Positions 11,579 through 25,698 are shown, numbered from the stretch's first letter. The stretch is 64,000 nucleotides of DNA from Chondrilla cf. caribensis (GCA_964020155.1 OZ026564.1:1092611-1156610); one strand, 5' to 3'. Notes: generated from the sequence alone by a model not told the origin. Translations and numbers: made by a program.

Positions 11579-14500
11579 GTTGAAAGCTTGGCAAATACAG
11601 TATCAACATTTATAGACTCCTTGGCAGATGTTTCATAGAAGGACATTGCATTGCGGTTAGCAAAATCCAAAGCTTCTTGTGTTGTTACTTCTCGTGAACT
11701 TTCACAGTCACACTTGGTCCCAACAAGCATGATAACAACATTGGGATCATCATGCCTCTTCACCTCAAACAACCAATCTTGTAGATCATCAAATGTTGAC
11801 CTCGTATTGATTGAGTAGACCAGCATAACTCCATGAGTTCCACGGAGAAATCTATGTAAGTACAAACAGTATGCATGGTAATGGAAGATAGAACAATAAT
11901 GTCAAAGTAACAGTGTATTGTGATGGTGGAGGAACAGTGTACTGTGATGGTGGAGGAACAGTGTACTGTGATGGTGGAGGAACAGTGTACTGTGATGGTG
12001 GAGGAACAGTGTACTGTGATGGTGGAGGAACAGTGTACTGTAATGGTGGAGAAAGAGTGTACTGTGATGGTGGAGGAATAGTGTACTGTGATGGTGGAGG
12101 AACAGTGTACTATGATGGTGGAGGAACAGTGTACTGTGATGGTGGAGGAACAGTGTACTATGATGGTGAAGGAACAGTGTACTGTGATGGTGAAGGAACA
12201 GTGTACTGTGATGGTGGAGGAACAGTGTACTGTGATGGTGGAGGAATAGTGTACTGTGATGGTGGAGGAACAGTGTACTATGATGATGGAGGAACAGTGT
12301 ACTGTGATGGTGGAGGAACAGTGTACTGTGATGGTGGAGGAACAGTGTACTGTGATGGTGGAGGAACAGTGTATACAGTGCAAGGTATATAACATCCTCT
12401 ATAATAATGGCTGGCCAGCAAAAATTAATGTTAACATAACATTGTTCCTACTAACCACATATATGTAAAATCAATAGTCATTGTAATTGTGAGCAATTAT
12501 GACAGTGTAAATATTTTGTATCATAATATTATGTATAGTCACAAATATACATGCTTACGATGATATCGTAGTTCTAAACCTCTCCTGACCAGCTACAGTA
12601 AACAAGAAAACAGAAAAAGTATTTCTACCGATTTATAGCAACAAGTAACTCGAGCCCAATTTTTAATTGTTGGTGTTTGAAGTCGGCCATCTTTTTTCGC
12701 ACAATATAAATTACAATATCAATTCATTGTTGCCGTTATGTGTAGGAGCACATATTAGATATATAATATATCACTTGTCAATGTATGTATATGAGGCTCA
12801 ATATTATTACTGAATGTAAGTGATGTCGCTAATTTTATCACAACTTGCTGGGAGAGTCTGATTGAGGCTAATAATATTTTGTACGTTTTAGGGGCTGCCT
12901 GTATTGCTTTCATTTCAACTTCCTGTATGTTAAGCTTGTCTGACATATATAAATATATATATATAATACATGTTTCTATGAATCTATATTGCACGAAAAA
13001 ACGATGGTCGATTTCGAATGCTGATAATTAGAAATTGGTCTAGAATTCATGCGCAGATGTTCTGCCGAATGTAATAACTTCATCAAAGGTTCTTCTGAAC
13101 CTAAGAAAGACGCCCAAGTAATTCAAGTGTGGGGGCGGCAGCCCCACGAGTTTTTAAATTAAAATTGTGGTTATAAGCATTTTTAACAATTTAGAACTAA
13201 TACAATATGTAGTAGGGTAACAACAAGAAAATCAAGGGCAGTCAATTCTTTCAAACCTGGACCAGAGATGTAATTTGGCTAAAGCTTTTGTTTTCAATTT
13301 TGTTATTTTGCCACTGAGTTACGGCTATAAAACTGCCATTTTTACAGTTTGTTTGCGGTAATTGTTGCAGCACAGATGAACGAGGGAGGTGACTCCTTTT
13401 GAAACTTCTCTATTATAAGAAAATTTTGAAATCATATCTGATTCAGTAGTGCAAAGTAGCCGAAAGGAAATTGTCCGTTGAAGTTGCAGCTCACTTTTTG
13501 AACCTCCTTCGTCAATGGCTAATATTCAATTAACATTGCATGAACATGTGAACGACCAAGAAAAACTTCTAATACTAGGACACCAATTTCTATTTTCCTA
13601 CTGTCCAAAAATTGATATGTCCAATCAAGGAAATAGTATAAAAATAGTTACAAAACATGCAACCCAGAAGTTGCTCTTTCACTTCCACCTTGGTTGGAGC
13701 TAAGGATAATGAACAATTGGATGATTTTATCAAATTGATCCAACATGAGTGAAGTGGGAGATTGGTCTAAATATGTACTGATTGGATTGTCTGAACATTG
13801 ATTGTTTCAGACATGTCATCTAATTCTCCGTATCGCAAAGATGTACAAAGGTAAAACTTCATAGTAAGTACATTTTGATATCTTATGGTGACTCAATAAT
13901 GCTCTTTATCTCAAATCAATAGCTTCGTATTTTCCAATACCCTGGTGTTTGAAAATTGATAGCTTTATAATTATCATAGAATTTCACAGCAAAGAGAACA
14001 TGAAACATTGAAGAATTAATGTATGCACACATCCATTTCATCACTCCAACGTGTGCAATGCTACATGTTATGCACTTACCTGTGTCCCATATTTGAACTC
14101 TTATCACTTCACCACCAAGATACATATTTCGGATAAAAAAATCCACTCCTATAGTTGCGGGGACGTCAAACCTGAACTCGTCATAATGAAAACGGCTCAC
14201 TAGAGAGGTTTTTCCAACATTGTTGGAACCGATCAGGACGACTGCAGACAAGCAATAATTAATATAGTGAATTTCTTCAAAACAAGTGCAACTATTAAAG
14301 ATCAAGAGGTTCAGCGTGCACCTTAATAGTAGCCCTAAGGGCTAGTGGTTGCCCCAGTATAAATAAGACATCTGATTCTGATTCTGATTCTGAATGATGT
14401 CCCAAGGGGGAATAAGGGTAGTCTCAAATCTAGGAGAAGACGGGGAGTCTGATGTATCCCAAGGGGAAGGTGAGGAGGACCTCAAGAATCCCATAAGGGA

Positions 14501-14678
14501 GGAGATCCATAGTGTCCCAAGGTAGGGAGAGGGTACTGAGTCTTAACTAATGTTCAAAGCGGGAAGGGGGAGTCTGAAATTCACCGAATTATTCACAATA
14601 TCACGATTATTTACCTTTAAACAAGTAGTCGTGGGGTCTCGAATCTACAGGATCAGAGATCGCGACCTTTCCTGCCAT
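11208..14678 (-). CDS. Rab11-like small GTPase, gene R1
   Basis: Membrane-traffic GTPase family. Exons (minus strand): 14615-14678 (start MAGKV, end DYLFK), 14080-14241 (P-loop GSNNVGKTS, switch I ATIGVDF, IWDT), 12559-12592 (GQERFR), 11577-11851 (VYSINTRSTFDD, MLVGTKCD, ETSAKE) and 11208-11273 (IYYKRDVLKIP). Sizes and phases equal those of the complete paralogue at 58.2-61.2 kb. Its last mapped exon ends in a clean GTAAGT donor, so a further exon is expected; a candidate around 10.96-11.03 kb ends in a terminal Cys codon but has a poor acceptor and is not included. The guanine-specificity box is TKCD instead of NKxD, which should weaken nucleotide binding. The intron between exons 3 and 4 carries a 24-bp minisatellite. 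Confidence 0.75.
11521..11576. repeat. (CA)n abutting the donor of R1 exon 4
   Basis: The transcript reads exon end ACAG followed directly by (GU)n, so the splice donor is part of the microsatellite. Confidence 0.9.
11911..12375. repeat. 24-bp minisatellite, about 19 units
   Basis: Unit gtgatggtggaggaacagtg plus tact, with scattered substitutions (tactatgatgg, ggtgaagg). Because 24 is a multiple of 3 it leaves open frames on both strands, but it lies inside an intron of R1 and is not taken as coding. Confidence 0.95.
12641..13165. mobile_element. Inverted-repeat (MITE-like) element
   Basis: The segment about 12650-12700 (tcgagcccaatttttaattg onward) is the reverse complement of about 12993-13047. 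The outer right part (aagaaagacgcccaagtaat, then ggcagccccacgag) recurs at 47.46-47.55 kb next to another copy of the inverted end at 47.58-47.64 kb. No transposase is visible, so it would be non-autonomous. It sits inside intron 2 of R1. Confidence 0.55.
13166..14079. other. Intron of R1 without recognised content
   Basis: AT-rich intronic sequence. A stretch near 13.80-13.87 kb (ccgtatcgcaaagatg) is repeated near 18.06-18.10 kb beside the truncated Rab copy, showing that the intron was duplicated with the exon. Confidence 0.5.
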
Positions 14679-15060
14679 GGATGTCTCGATAATCACCGAT
14701 CGTTAGTACTTTTCATACAGAGAAAACCGTCTTAGGCCAGCCCGGCCTAGTAACGCATAGCCAGATCGCGACCCTTTCGTCCGGCCATTTTGATCAGGGT
14801 GATAATTGTCCATTGATGACTCATATCCCATAAATGAAACTTCGTATATGACACAAGTATACAGCGGAGTTCATTAGATTGTGAGTGGGTTTCTCTCATC
14901 ATTGAAGCTTCCTCTGTGTGTGTCCCTATGCATAGTAAATGATTGCTTCTGTTAATATCGTATGAAGGGAATTTCTAGCTACTCCCCTTGAGATTCTCAA
15001 GAAGAATCTTACTAGTGACACTCTATTGTATATACACATGTACACAGTACAGTAAGCATG
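14679..15060. repeat. 5' flank of R1, also present as an orphan copy
   Basis: The block with ggccagcccggcctag and ctttcgtccggccattttga upstream of R1 recurs at about 19.09-19.20 kb without a following exon 1. The 14.88-15.06 kb part recurs at 26.42-26.60 kb. This is consistent with a duplicated promoter region that lost its gene. Confidence 0.5.
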
Positions 15061-15188
15061 TACTTATATGCAGACATGCATATACACATGTACTGTACAT
15101 GATTACATGTTTCCCTATTGCATGGTGATATCGTCACTTTACAACACAAGAATGAACACAACATGGGATGGTATGTACAAGATGCAAC

Positions 15189-15312
15189 ACGAGACTAAAT
15201 GTGTACAACATGAGGCTACGAATGTACAACATAAGACTACATATGTACAACATGAGGCTTAGCCTACATATTATGTACAACACGAGGCTACGAATGTACA
15301 ACATGGAACAGG
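15189..15312. repeat. 21-bp minisatellite (first array, unit 2)
   Basis: Five to six degenerate forward copies of the acatgaggctacatatgtac-type unit, preceding a 250-bp block shared with units 1, 5 and 6. Confidence 0.75.
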
Positions 15313-15609
15313 AAATCCATGGGAGTTTTCCAACTATCTGTGACAGATCACATGTTGACTGATTTTATACTGATTTAAATATATACACTGAATTATTAGA
15401 AATATAAACTTGGTCCAAATTAATTTTGGTCTGCCCCAGAGAACTAGATAAGGCTCAATACATGCATGATTGAATAAACCTCCAAATGAGACCACTAGCA
15501 TCCACATACATGTGCTTGCATGTGACCTTATAAATCTTAAGATAACTGTATTCATACACAAACACAACACACACACACACACACACACCTGCATAAACAT
15601 TATGTGTAC

Positions 15610-15790
15610 ATAACATGTACGTAGCCTCATGTTGTGCATATGTAGTCTCATATTGTACGTATGTTGTACATATGTGTGTACAACAAGAGGCTACATTATG
15701 TACAACAAGAGGCTAAATATGTACAACATGAGGCAACATACATACAACATGATGCCACATATGTACAACATGAGGCTACATATATAAAAC
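15610..15790. repeat. Inverted 21-bp minisatellite array upstream of peptide gene 2
   Basis: Two inverted units followed by five forward units. It ends about 205 bp before the TATA box, as in unit 1. Confidence 0.8.
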
Positions 15791-15996
15791 ACCAGGCACA
15801 AGAGGTGATGTTGCACACTTTTATCTTGTGTACAGATTGTTCATACAACACAAGTACTTTATGTTAGTTGTCAATGCAGTTTTAGCTGGAAATGTCCTCT
15901 GTATTTGGGTAAATTGAGTAAAGGTAATAGGTGTTACTTGATTAATTAATGTGTGTGGGTGTATGACGAGCATGAATATCACATGCTACCAGTAGC

Positions 15997-16004
15997 TATA
16001 AAAG
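15997..16004 (+). promoter_or_regulatory. TATA box of peptide gene 2
   Basis: TATAAAAG in the conserved promoter block, 93 bp before the ATG. Confidence 0.75.
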
Positions 16005-16096
16005 AGAGCTACAGAGCTCCACTTGTTCATTCACCCTGTGAGTTCTTTGGTGGGAACAACTGTGTCAGTCTCGTTTACAACTAGAGATTATCTGGA

Positions 16097-16505
16097 ATGT
16101 TTGGAAAAGGAGTCCTCTTGGTTCTGTTGGTTCTGGGAGCCATTGCTTTTCAGGCTCAGGCTGTAAGATGTAAGTCTAGTCAGTATTGTATAGCTAAATG
16201 TACATGTGTGATTCTTCTCTGTGATGGTTACATACATCTGTTGAACAGCAAAGGTGAATAAGATGTGAACTTATACTCATGATTTTTAGATTTGTGCTTC
16301 AAGGAGCCAGATTGTAGAGGATGGGCAACGTTTGAACCGTATTGTTGTGGAAATGATGATTATGTATCTGGATGGGGTAAAAGAGGATCGGTCTGGGGTT
16401 GCTTTAACTGGTGAGAATATTCCCTGCAGAGTCTATTTGAACAAACTGTGAATCACACTCAGTCTGTAAGATATATTTTTTTCTCTATGTAGCTGGGGGA
16501 AATAA
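16097..16505 (+). CDS. Secreted six-cysteine peptide, copy 2
   Basis: Exons 16097-16169, 16290-16410 and 16493-16505 (68 codons plus stop). The signal peptide is the same as in copy 1 except Phe for Tyr near its end. Cysteine spacing is identical to copy 1 (x5, x9, CC, x17, x2), but the residues between the cysteines differ at many positions, with a more basic fourth loop. The tail after the last Cys is Trp-Gly-Lys, again a possible amidation signal. Introns and flanks are much closer to copy 1 than the mature-peptide exon is. Confidence 0.8.
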
Positions 16506-17067
16506 CTGATGTCAGGCTATTTTTGGAACTAAGGATTCAGTCACGCAGATTAACTGCAAGCAGCTAACATAGCATAGGAATATCAAATAGTCTTTATCTA
16601 AGCAACTATTTAGCCCAAACCATGTAGTGCAGCTTCATCAGTTTTAATAGTTATCATGGTTATCGCCGAGAGTTAATCACAACGATTGATGTCTGATTCG
16701 ATTGAGGTATGAAAGTTTAAGACATGTACAGCTATTGAACAGTGTACAATGGTGTACACACTACTGAGAAGTGAAGTAGTCAGGTTGACCATGACAAAAT
16801 ATACAATATGAGAATGAGAAATTATATAATTACTGTAGGCAGATCTTATGAAAGGGGACCGAAGAGTACAATTTAACAAAAAAGTGCAATCAATCATAGT
16901 GTAGCACAGAGTGGTGAAATTCTGGCATAATCAGCAATTGGCCTTCAATAGGCTACACTATAAGACCATAAACTATTGTGAAATGGTTGGAATTTCATGA
17001 CTTGATAGTCTAGTTAGAGAGGGAGTGTAGGTATCGCATGAACCCTACACTCCACTCCTACCCACAG

Positions 17068-17643
17068 GCCTGTAAGGGTTACCTTTGTGGTGGGGTAAGC
17101 AACATATTTAGTGAATACTGAGTCAATTTCAATCTCTATATACGGGCTAATATTACAAATGTCTGTCTTTGGCAAATGGACACAGTACATGTATACTAGC
17201 TGTGTAGAGTGTCATGTAAAAGGAGATGTCAGTGTGAGGACCATGATTCCTGGGTACAACGTCAACTCCTTTCCCTCATTACACGGTAATTCATAGTATG
17301 TACATATACATATGTCAAATTGTATGTACAGCATTGATATGGTGGTAAAGGATACGATGCATCCACTGTGAACTGGAAACATACAATAAATCACTTTTGA
17401 AATTCAAGACACTGACATGGAATATGCACAGGTATAACCATCATGGTAGTATACACTTTATGTCACCATATGCATATGGATGTTAATCAAAACATATCCC
17501 ATAAAGGAGCACTACAATAAAAATAGCATTTGTTTTTTGCGGTTACAGGTCATTGTGCTAGTGAAATATTGATAGTCAGATTCATCGGAGAGCTTTATGC
17601 TCAAGTAAGCTTATTTCCTACAACAGGTCCTGAGACAGGGTGA
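17068..17643 (+). CDS. Cysteine module 2 (partial)
   Basis: Exon-like segments 17068-17094, 17186-17285 and 17549-17643 with intact splice sites, phases and the shared terminal TGA. Function and 5' end unknown, as for module 1. Confidence 0.35.
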
Positions 17644-17745
17644 TATTGCAATTATTACTACTACTAGTTCCCAATGGACAATGTAATAATGTTGTATTAG
17701 AAGTGTATGTACACTGTGTGCCTTGACAATCGAACGAATCGAACG

Positions 17746-17830
17746 AATTTATATTGCCAGTATAAATTTATATAGGCTGAATTGCGCCATTCACCCTATA
17801 TAAAATTAATTTCTACTGGCAATATAAATT
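17746..17830. repeat. 85-bp foldback element
   Basis: Arms aatttatattgccagta... and ...tactggcaatataaatt with an 18-bp loop; imperfect pairing of about 30 bp. It is inserted after the 3' flank of unit 2. Confidence 0.7.
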
Positions 17831-18202
17831 CTTCCGAAATTTGATTTGTCAGAGAGGGTTAGATTGCAAGGGTTTCTTTAATTCTCGACGTTTCGCGTTG
17901 CTACTAGCAGATTTTAGAGGACACGTGTAGAGGTACACGGGCAAGTATTTTGGTAGATTTTCCTTCATCTTCCACTCGACTAATTTAGTAAAAGACTTTG
18001 TCCGAAAATTGATTGGATCGTACGAAAATTGATTATTTCGGACACGTCATTTTACTGTCCGTATCGCAAAGATGCGCAAAGGTATAAACTTCATAGTATG
18101 TACCATTTGCTATCTTACAGAGGTCTAAATAGTGCTTTTTGTTTGAAGTCAATAGCTTCAGTACTTTCCGAGATCCGAGTGTCCGATTATTGATTGTTTA
18201 CT

Positions 18203-18327
18203 CTACACATCCCGGATTGCAAAATCTACTGCAGCGGTAGTCCCGAGGACTTTATAACTGAACTTCTCAGCAGCAAATCTTATCCATAGAGAAGTTTTAC
18301 CAACTCCAGCATCACCAAGCAGGATAA
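18203..18327 (-). pseudogene. Rab11-like exon 2 fragment
   Basis: After a CTGCAG acceptor the frame reads ILLGDAGVGKTSLWIRF, an intact P-loop, then AVDFAIRD and a stop at 18203, before the WDTAG position. The sequence upstream (18.36 kb onward) is unrelated to the other copies and no exon 1 is found. Isolated fragment of the family. Confidence 0.7.
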
Positions 18328-18349
18328 CTGCAGATAAACAATAATAATT

Positions 18350-18960
18350 ATAATCAGTATTACACGAATTTTGGCCCAAAAGCGAAAAGCGGCTTTCCCT
18401 TCGATTCGGCTGCCTTCTTGCCAACGAAGGCCTCGTAGAAGGTCTTCGACCGGGCTCGGGCACAATCTCGAACGTTTCAGCAACGCTGTCGGTCGATTTT
18501 ACGGGCGAGGGGCTCCGAGTCTTCTACTCGACTCGACCGTTTTCGACTGGCTGCCGTTCCTCTCTCGAATGAGGCAGGTCTTCGGCCGAAGCTTTATCCT
18601 CCCCTCAAGTCTCGACTAAGATCCCAGTAGGCGGCGGGAACAGTCGGGTCTCCAACTAAAAGCCAGGGAATCCCGTCAAGTCCACCCCACTTTGAAGAAC
18701 GTATTTCAACGGATCAGCATCGCAAACGACATAGGGCTGTCGATGATGTAATGTCATAGTAGAAGGCATGGTGACGTACTTTGGCAGACATTTGTGTATG
18801 ACGTCGCCATTGGCCTGCAAAGTTGGCGAATCTACGTGTTTCAGTTGCGTTTCTATATACTGTTGTGGATGTAACCATAGTAGGTTAGGTAAACTTATTT
18901 ATAGACTGTGGAGGCCAGTCTAAATAGTATACCTAACCAATTACTAGGCATTTTAAATAA
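18350..18960. other. GC-richer unique segment
   Basis: Base composition is visibly higher in G+C than the surroundings up to about 18.66 kb. Open frames exist on both strands, but none has recognisable motifs or splice signals. It replaces the 5' part of the Rab copy at a sharp junction near 18.36 kb. I see no assignable function. Confidence 0.4.
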
Positions 18961-19228
18961 ATTTATGAACATTAATCACCGGTATATACATTTTCAGCTC
19001 CCTTCCGCGAGCCCCAGCAGACTCTGTCTGAACTAGTAATAAATGCCCACGCATTATGCAGATTGTCACATTGTACCGATGAGTACGAATTTAGGCCAGC
19101 CCGGCCTAGTCTCGCATGGCCAGATTGTGACCCTTTCGTCCGGCCATTTTGATTAGGATGATAATTGCCCATTGATGTCTCAAATCCCACAAATGAAACC
19201 TCGTATAGACGTATTATTATGATCATAC

Positions 19229-19385
19229 ATAACATGTACATAGCCTCATGTTGTACATATGTAGTCTCATATTGTACGTATGTTGCACATATGTGCGTGT
19301 ACAACATGAGGCTACATATGTACAACATGAGGCTACATAATACGACATGAGGCTACATATACATAACATGGAGCTACATATATAA
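19229..19385. repeat. Inverted 21-bp minisatellite array (first, unit 3)
   Basis: Two inverted units then four to five forward units of the same 21-bp motif seen before the other peptide genes. Confidence 0.8.
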
Positions 19386-19489
19386 AACACAAGACACAAG
19401 ACACACATCCACATACGTGTGCCTGCATGTGACCTTATAAAAAATGTATTCATACATAAACACAACACATGCACACACACACTCCGGCA

Positions 19490-19490
<1 letters not shown>

Positions 19491-19552
<62 letters not shown>
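19491..19552. repeat. (CA)n microsatellite
   Basis: Pure CA tract between the two minisatellite arrays of unit 3. Confidence 0.95.
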
Positions 19553-19556
<4 letters not shown>

Positions 19557-19570
19557 ATACATTGTGTACA

Positions 19571-19765
19571 TAACATGTAGGTAGCTTCATGTTGTACATA
19601 TGTAGTCTCATATTGTACGTATGTTGTACATGTGTGTACAACATAAGGCTACATATGTACAACAAGAGGCTACATATTATGTACAACATGAGGCTACATA
19701 TGTACAACATGAGGCTACATACGTATGACATGAGGCCACATATGTACTACATGAGACTACATATA
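19571..19765. repeat. Inverted 21-bp minisatellite array upstream of peptide gene 3
   Basis: Inverted units followed by five or six forward units, ending about 215 bp before the TATA box. Confidence 0.8.
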
Positions 19766-19981
19766 TAAAACACAAGATACAAGAGGTGGTGTTGCACACA
19801 TTTTTCCTTGTCTACAGATTGTTCATACAACACAAGTACTTTATGTTAGTTGTACACAATGCAGTTTTAGCTGTGAATGTCCTCTGTATTTGGGTAAATT
19901 GAGTAAAGGTAATAGGTGTTACTTGATTAATTAATGTGTGTGGGCGTATGACGAGCATGAATATCACATGCTACCAGTAGC

Positions 19982-19989
19982 TATAAAAG
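19982..19989 (+). promoter_or_regulatory. TATA box of peptide gene 3
   Basis: TATAAAAG in the conserved promoter block; the 5' UTR has a few extra bases (acagtt) relative to copy 2. Confidence 0.75.
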
Positions 19990-20087
19990 AGAGCTACAGA
20001 GCTCCACTTGTTCATTCACCCTGTGAGTTCTTTGGTGGGAACAACTGTGTCAGTCTTGTTTACAACAGTTACTAGAGATTATCTGGA

Positions 20088-20481
20088 ATGTTTGGAAAAG
20101 GAGTCCTCTTGGTTCTGTTGGTTCTGGGAGCCATTGCTTATCAGGCTCAGGCTGATTGTAAGTAGTCAGTATTGTATAGCTAAATGTACATGTGTGATTC
20201 TTCTCTGTGATGGTTACATACATCTGTTGAACAGCAAAGGTGAATAAGATGTGAACTGCATGATACCATTTTTAGATTTGTGCTTTAAGGGGCCAGATTG
20301 TACAGGATGGGCAAAATATGAACATTATTGTTGTGGAAATGATGGTTATCAATCTGGACGGTTGCCTAGCGGAGCTTGCTTTCACTGGTGAGAATATTCC
20401 CAGCACACATGCAGAGTCTGTTTGAACAAACTATGAATCACACTCAGTCTGTAAAATTTATATTTTTCTCTATGTAGCTGA
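20088..20481 (+). CDS. Secreted six-cysteine peptide, copy 3
   Basis: Exons 20088-20157, 20276-20387 and 20478-20481 (61 codons plus stop), the shortest copy. The signal peptide is conserved. Cysteine spacing is x5, x9, CC, x14, x2: the fourth loop is three residues shorter than in copies 1 and 2. The coding sequence ends directly at the last Cys because exon 3 reads C then TGA, so no Gly-Lys tail is made. Confidence 0.8.
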
Positions 20482-21050
20482 GGGAAATAACTGATGTCAG
20501 GCTACTCTTGGAACTAAGGATTCAGTCATGCAGATTAACTACAAGCAGCTAACATAGCATAGGAATATCAAATAATCTTTATCTAAGCAACTATTTAGCC
20601 CAACCACGTAGTGCAGCTTCATCAGTTTTAGTTATCATGGTTATCGCCAAGAGTTATTAATCATTTAATCACAATGACGTCTGATTCAATTGAGTGCATG
20701 AAAGTTTAAGACAGCTATTGAACAGTGTATAATGGTGTACACACTGCGAATAAGTGAAGTAGTCAGGTTGACCATGACGAAATATACAATATGAGAATGA
20801 GAAATTATATAATTACTGTAGGCAGATCTCATGAAAGGAGACCAAAGAGTACAATTAAACAAAAAGTGCAATTCAATCATAGTGTAGCACAAAGTGGTTG
20901 AATTCTGGTATAAACAGCTTTTGCCCCTCAATAGGCTACACTATCAGACCATAAACTATTGCGAAATGGTTGGAATTTCAAGACCTGATAGTCTAGTTGA
21001 AGAGGGAGTGTAGGTATTGCATGAACCCTACACTCCACTCTTACCTACAG

Positions 21051-21717
21051 GCCTGTAAGGGTTACCTTTGTGGTGGGGTGAGCAACATATTTAGCAAATA
21101 CTGTGTCAATTTCAATCTCTATATACGGGTTAATATTACAAATGTCTGTCTTTGGCTAATCGACTTCTCTTATACACAGTACATGTATACTAGCTGTGTA
21201 GAGTGTCATGTTACAGGAGATGTCAGTGTGAGGACCATGCACTGGGTACAACAACAACTCCTCACCCTCAATATGCGGTAGTTCATTGTATGTACATATA
21301 CATTATGTCAAATTGTATATATGTACAGCGTTGATATGGTGGTAAAGGATACCATGCATCCAATGTGAACTTGGAAACATACAATAAATCTGAAACTCAA
21401 GATCCTGACATGGAATATGCACAGGTATAGACTTCATGTCACCATATGGATGGGAATCAAAACATATCCCATAAAGGAGCACTACAACAAAAATATCAAT
21501 AATTTTTGTGGTTGCAGGTCATTGTGCTAGTAAAATATTGATAGTCAGAATCATCGGAGAACTTTATGCTCAAGTGAGCTTATTTCCCACAATGAAAATA
21601 GAAATTGTTTTCGTGGTTGCAGGTCATTGTGCTAGTGAAATATTGATAGTCAGAATCATTGGAGAACTTTATGCTCAAGTAAGCTTATTTCCTACAATGA
21701 GTCCTGAGACTGGGTGA
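21051..21717 (+). pseudogene. Cysteine module 3, frameshifted, with duplicated last exon
   Basis: Segments 21051-21077 and 21180-21277 correspond to exons a and b, but b is 98 instead of 100 nt (two bases missing after the RTM codons), which shifts the frame. The terminal exon is present twice in tandem, at 21518 onward and at 21623-21717, each with its own TGCAG acceptor. Confidence 0.45.
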
Positions 21718-21903
21718 CATTGCAATTATTATTACTACTAGTTCCCAATGGACAATGTAATTACATTATATTAGAAGTGTATGTACACTGTGTGCCTTGC
21801 TTTTGTAATTGGTGATTACATCTGATAGAATCACTATGGAGTGTTGCATGTGATAGGTTGAAAGTACAGTCACCATAGTAACACACCAATGTATATGTAC
21901 ACA

Positions 21904-23360
<1,457 letters not shown>

Positions 23361-23789
23361 AAGAGACGTTCAGCACTTTTTATATAGCTATTGGACATCA
23401 GGCATGTCAACGTGATATTTTCATGAAATTTAACTGGGGACATGGACTATCATATGTAACAATTGCCATCTCCTTATGTGGCCTGTAAGCATAGCTACGT
23501 ATGTTCGGAGATATATCTTCTCAATGTATGGGGGAGTATAGGAGAAATAAATGCCAAGCACCTTTTTGTGTCATATGGACACTAAGGAGAATTCTTGATT
23601 GGCAGCCAAACGTATCTTGTATGATTCAGAAGGACCGTCACACTACCAGGAGTGTGTCAATACATCAGTATTGGTGTTGCTAAGTTTGATATGAACACTA
23701 GACCATGCATGATATGTCTATGCATCCATATTTGAGCCATATATGATGCATCGTGTGAACACTGAAGAGACCATGGTGACTAGCAATAA

Positions 23790-24260
23790 ATTTTGACATT
23801 TTTGCGGTCACCACAAGGCCTATAGCACACCCGGGAGGGTGTGCATGAATTCAAATGTGTGTTGATAAGTTTGATTCTCCCTGATTGCATATGCGTTTGG
23901 TATGTACATTCCAATATATATAAGTACACTACACATTTAATGTAAAATTACCCGATTGATCCGCACAAGGTGTAGTGTACTTATATTGGAATGTACATAC
24001 AAACGCACATGCAATCAGGGAGAATTTTGGTCTGCGTCAAAACGTATCATGGAGTGTGTCTGTGCATTCGTATTTGTGCTATGATGCATCACTTGCTCAC
24101 AGGAGAGGCCAGGGTGACAAGGAAAAAAATTCCTTTTAATTGCTTGTCACCACAAGGCCTATACTGCACTCAGGACGGTGTGCATTCATCCAAAATCATG
24201 TTGATGTATTTGGCATGGACACTGGGCAGCCCCTGGTAATCAGCAATGGAATGGGAAATT
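23790..24260. repeat. Foldback element flanked by direct repeats
   Basis: Arms 23873-23933 and 23970-24024 are reverse complements over about 55 bp (attctccctgattgcat ... atgcaatcagggagaat). They are flanked by direct repeats containing caccacaaggcctata and gtgtgcat near 23.81 and 24.15 kb. The structure suggests a foldback transposon inside the decayed tandem array. Confidence 0.6.
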
Positions 24261-24399
24261 ACCTGAGAGATCACCACAAGGCGTATTACACTTATATTGG
24301 TATGTACATACAAGAATATGCAATATTGTATGTGTAGTCCATAACCCTAACTACATCCAAAGGTGCTCAATAATTTTTCAGGTATGGGAAGGTACGTAT

Positions 24400-25440
24400 G
24401 TCATTGTACGCATGTGATGTATGCCCTTAAAATTGCTTTGTTTGCTGTACACAGCACATGGTTAAGGTGTATTAGTGTGTGCATTTGTGTCACTGTGTTA
24501 GAATTTGTACATGCAGCTATGTGTGAATGTTGGTATGTACAGTACATGTGTGTATGAATGTACATGTGGTATCTTACACCTTGCAGTTTATTCATAATAA
24601 TTGATCATGATTATATTGAATAATTGATATTACCCAAAATAGTACGCATGTCTGCATGTACATGCACATGTCTTTTGCTTTGAATATAATATACATTGTT
24701 TTGATTCAAGTGGGTTTAATATTATCATTGTATATACTACATGGGTGTATTTCAAAGACACTGCCACATCAATGATATTATATAATGTTTGGAATTGATA
24801 ATGCATCCTTAAACGATTGATGCAATATCGAGCGGCATGCATATGAACACCTTCACATGTGAGAATAGGTATTTTAAATGGGCCATAGACCACAATACCT
24901 TTCACGTCCCCATGCAATGTCAAATAAGTTAGTATAATACATGCTGTCTTTTATATTTACTACAACTCACTCCTGTACATGCATATGTAGTATCAATATT
25001 GCTATTGTATGGACATGTATAACAGGCATACATTGCCGATATACTGTGACCCACATTAATCTTCAATCCACCCATCTTCTGCCCACGTAACATGAAATCA
25101 ATCTATAACATTATATATAGACAACATTATACAAAGATAATTGACATAATGTGGAGAATAGGAAGTAATTCTAAAAGTTCTTTCTACATCTATTTCAGAT
25201 TCATCTGGAGAAAGAAGAGAACAGACTTCAAGGAACAAGGAACCAGTAGAGTTAATTTCACAGATTATACACATTAGTCTCGCATAGCCAGACCCTCACT
25301 ATGACTCCTCTGGTTTTGAATGTTAGTCATCACTTAAATGAAGTCCCAATTTCAAAATTAGGAGTGGGAATGGGTTTGGCTACATGAGACTACACATGTA
25401 TACTATAATCATGTATCATCACTGACACTTTCCCATTTTA
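24400..25440. repeat. Duplicated spacer upstream of Death copy D3
   Basis: No gene supported. Matches the spacers at 0-1.3, 6.1-7.0 and 38.9-40.0 kb in order and orientation. Confidence 0.5.
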
Positions 25441-25698
25441 TGTGTTCAACACACAGAGGAAAAGTGTTGTGAGGTGTGAGCATAACGTACAATCACAAAA
25501 ACATTGGTTAGGAACAAGATTACACACAGTAGTGATGGAGTACAGTGAGGACCTGTGATCCTACATGTACAGTAGGGAATAAAGTTGGAAACAGAATAAA
25601 AAGACACGTTCAAACAAACAAACACACACAAACAGCACATTCACAGGTGTGAACAGCTATCATGTACCGACAGGACACACCTGGGGTTCATTGGAACA

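Noticed and set aside
11760..12395. Long open frames on both strands (repeating CDGGGTVY and SSTITVHC)
   Set aside because: They are produced by a 24-bp minisatellite, a multiple of three, inside an intron of R1. The minus-strand frame also overlaps the R1 exon out of phase.
16673..16897. Minus-strand frame also seen at 20686-20931 and 32724-32939
   Set aside because: It is conserved only because the whole unit is duplicated. It has no motif, overlaps the intergenic region of the peptide units and is broken in other copies.
18371..18619. GC-rich plus-strand open frame
   Set aside because: Overlapping open frames on both strands in a GC-richer patch with no motif and no splice signals.
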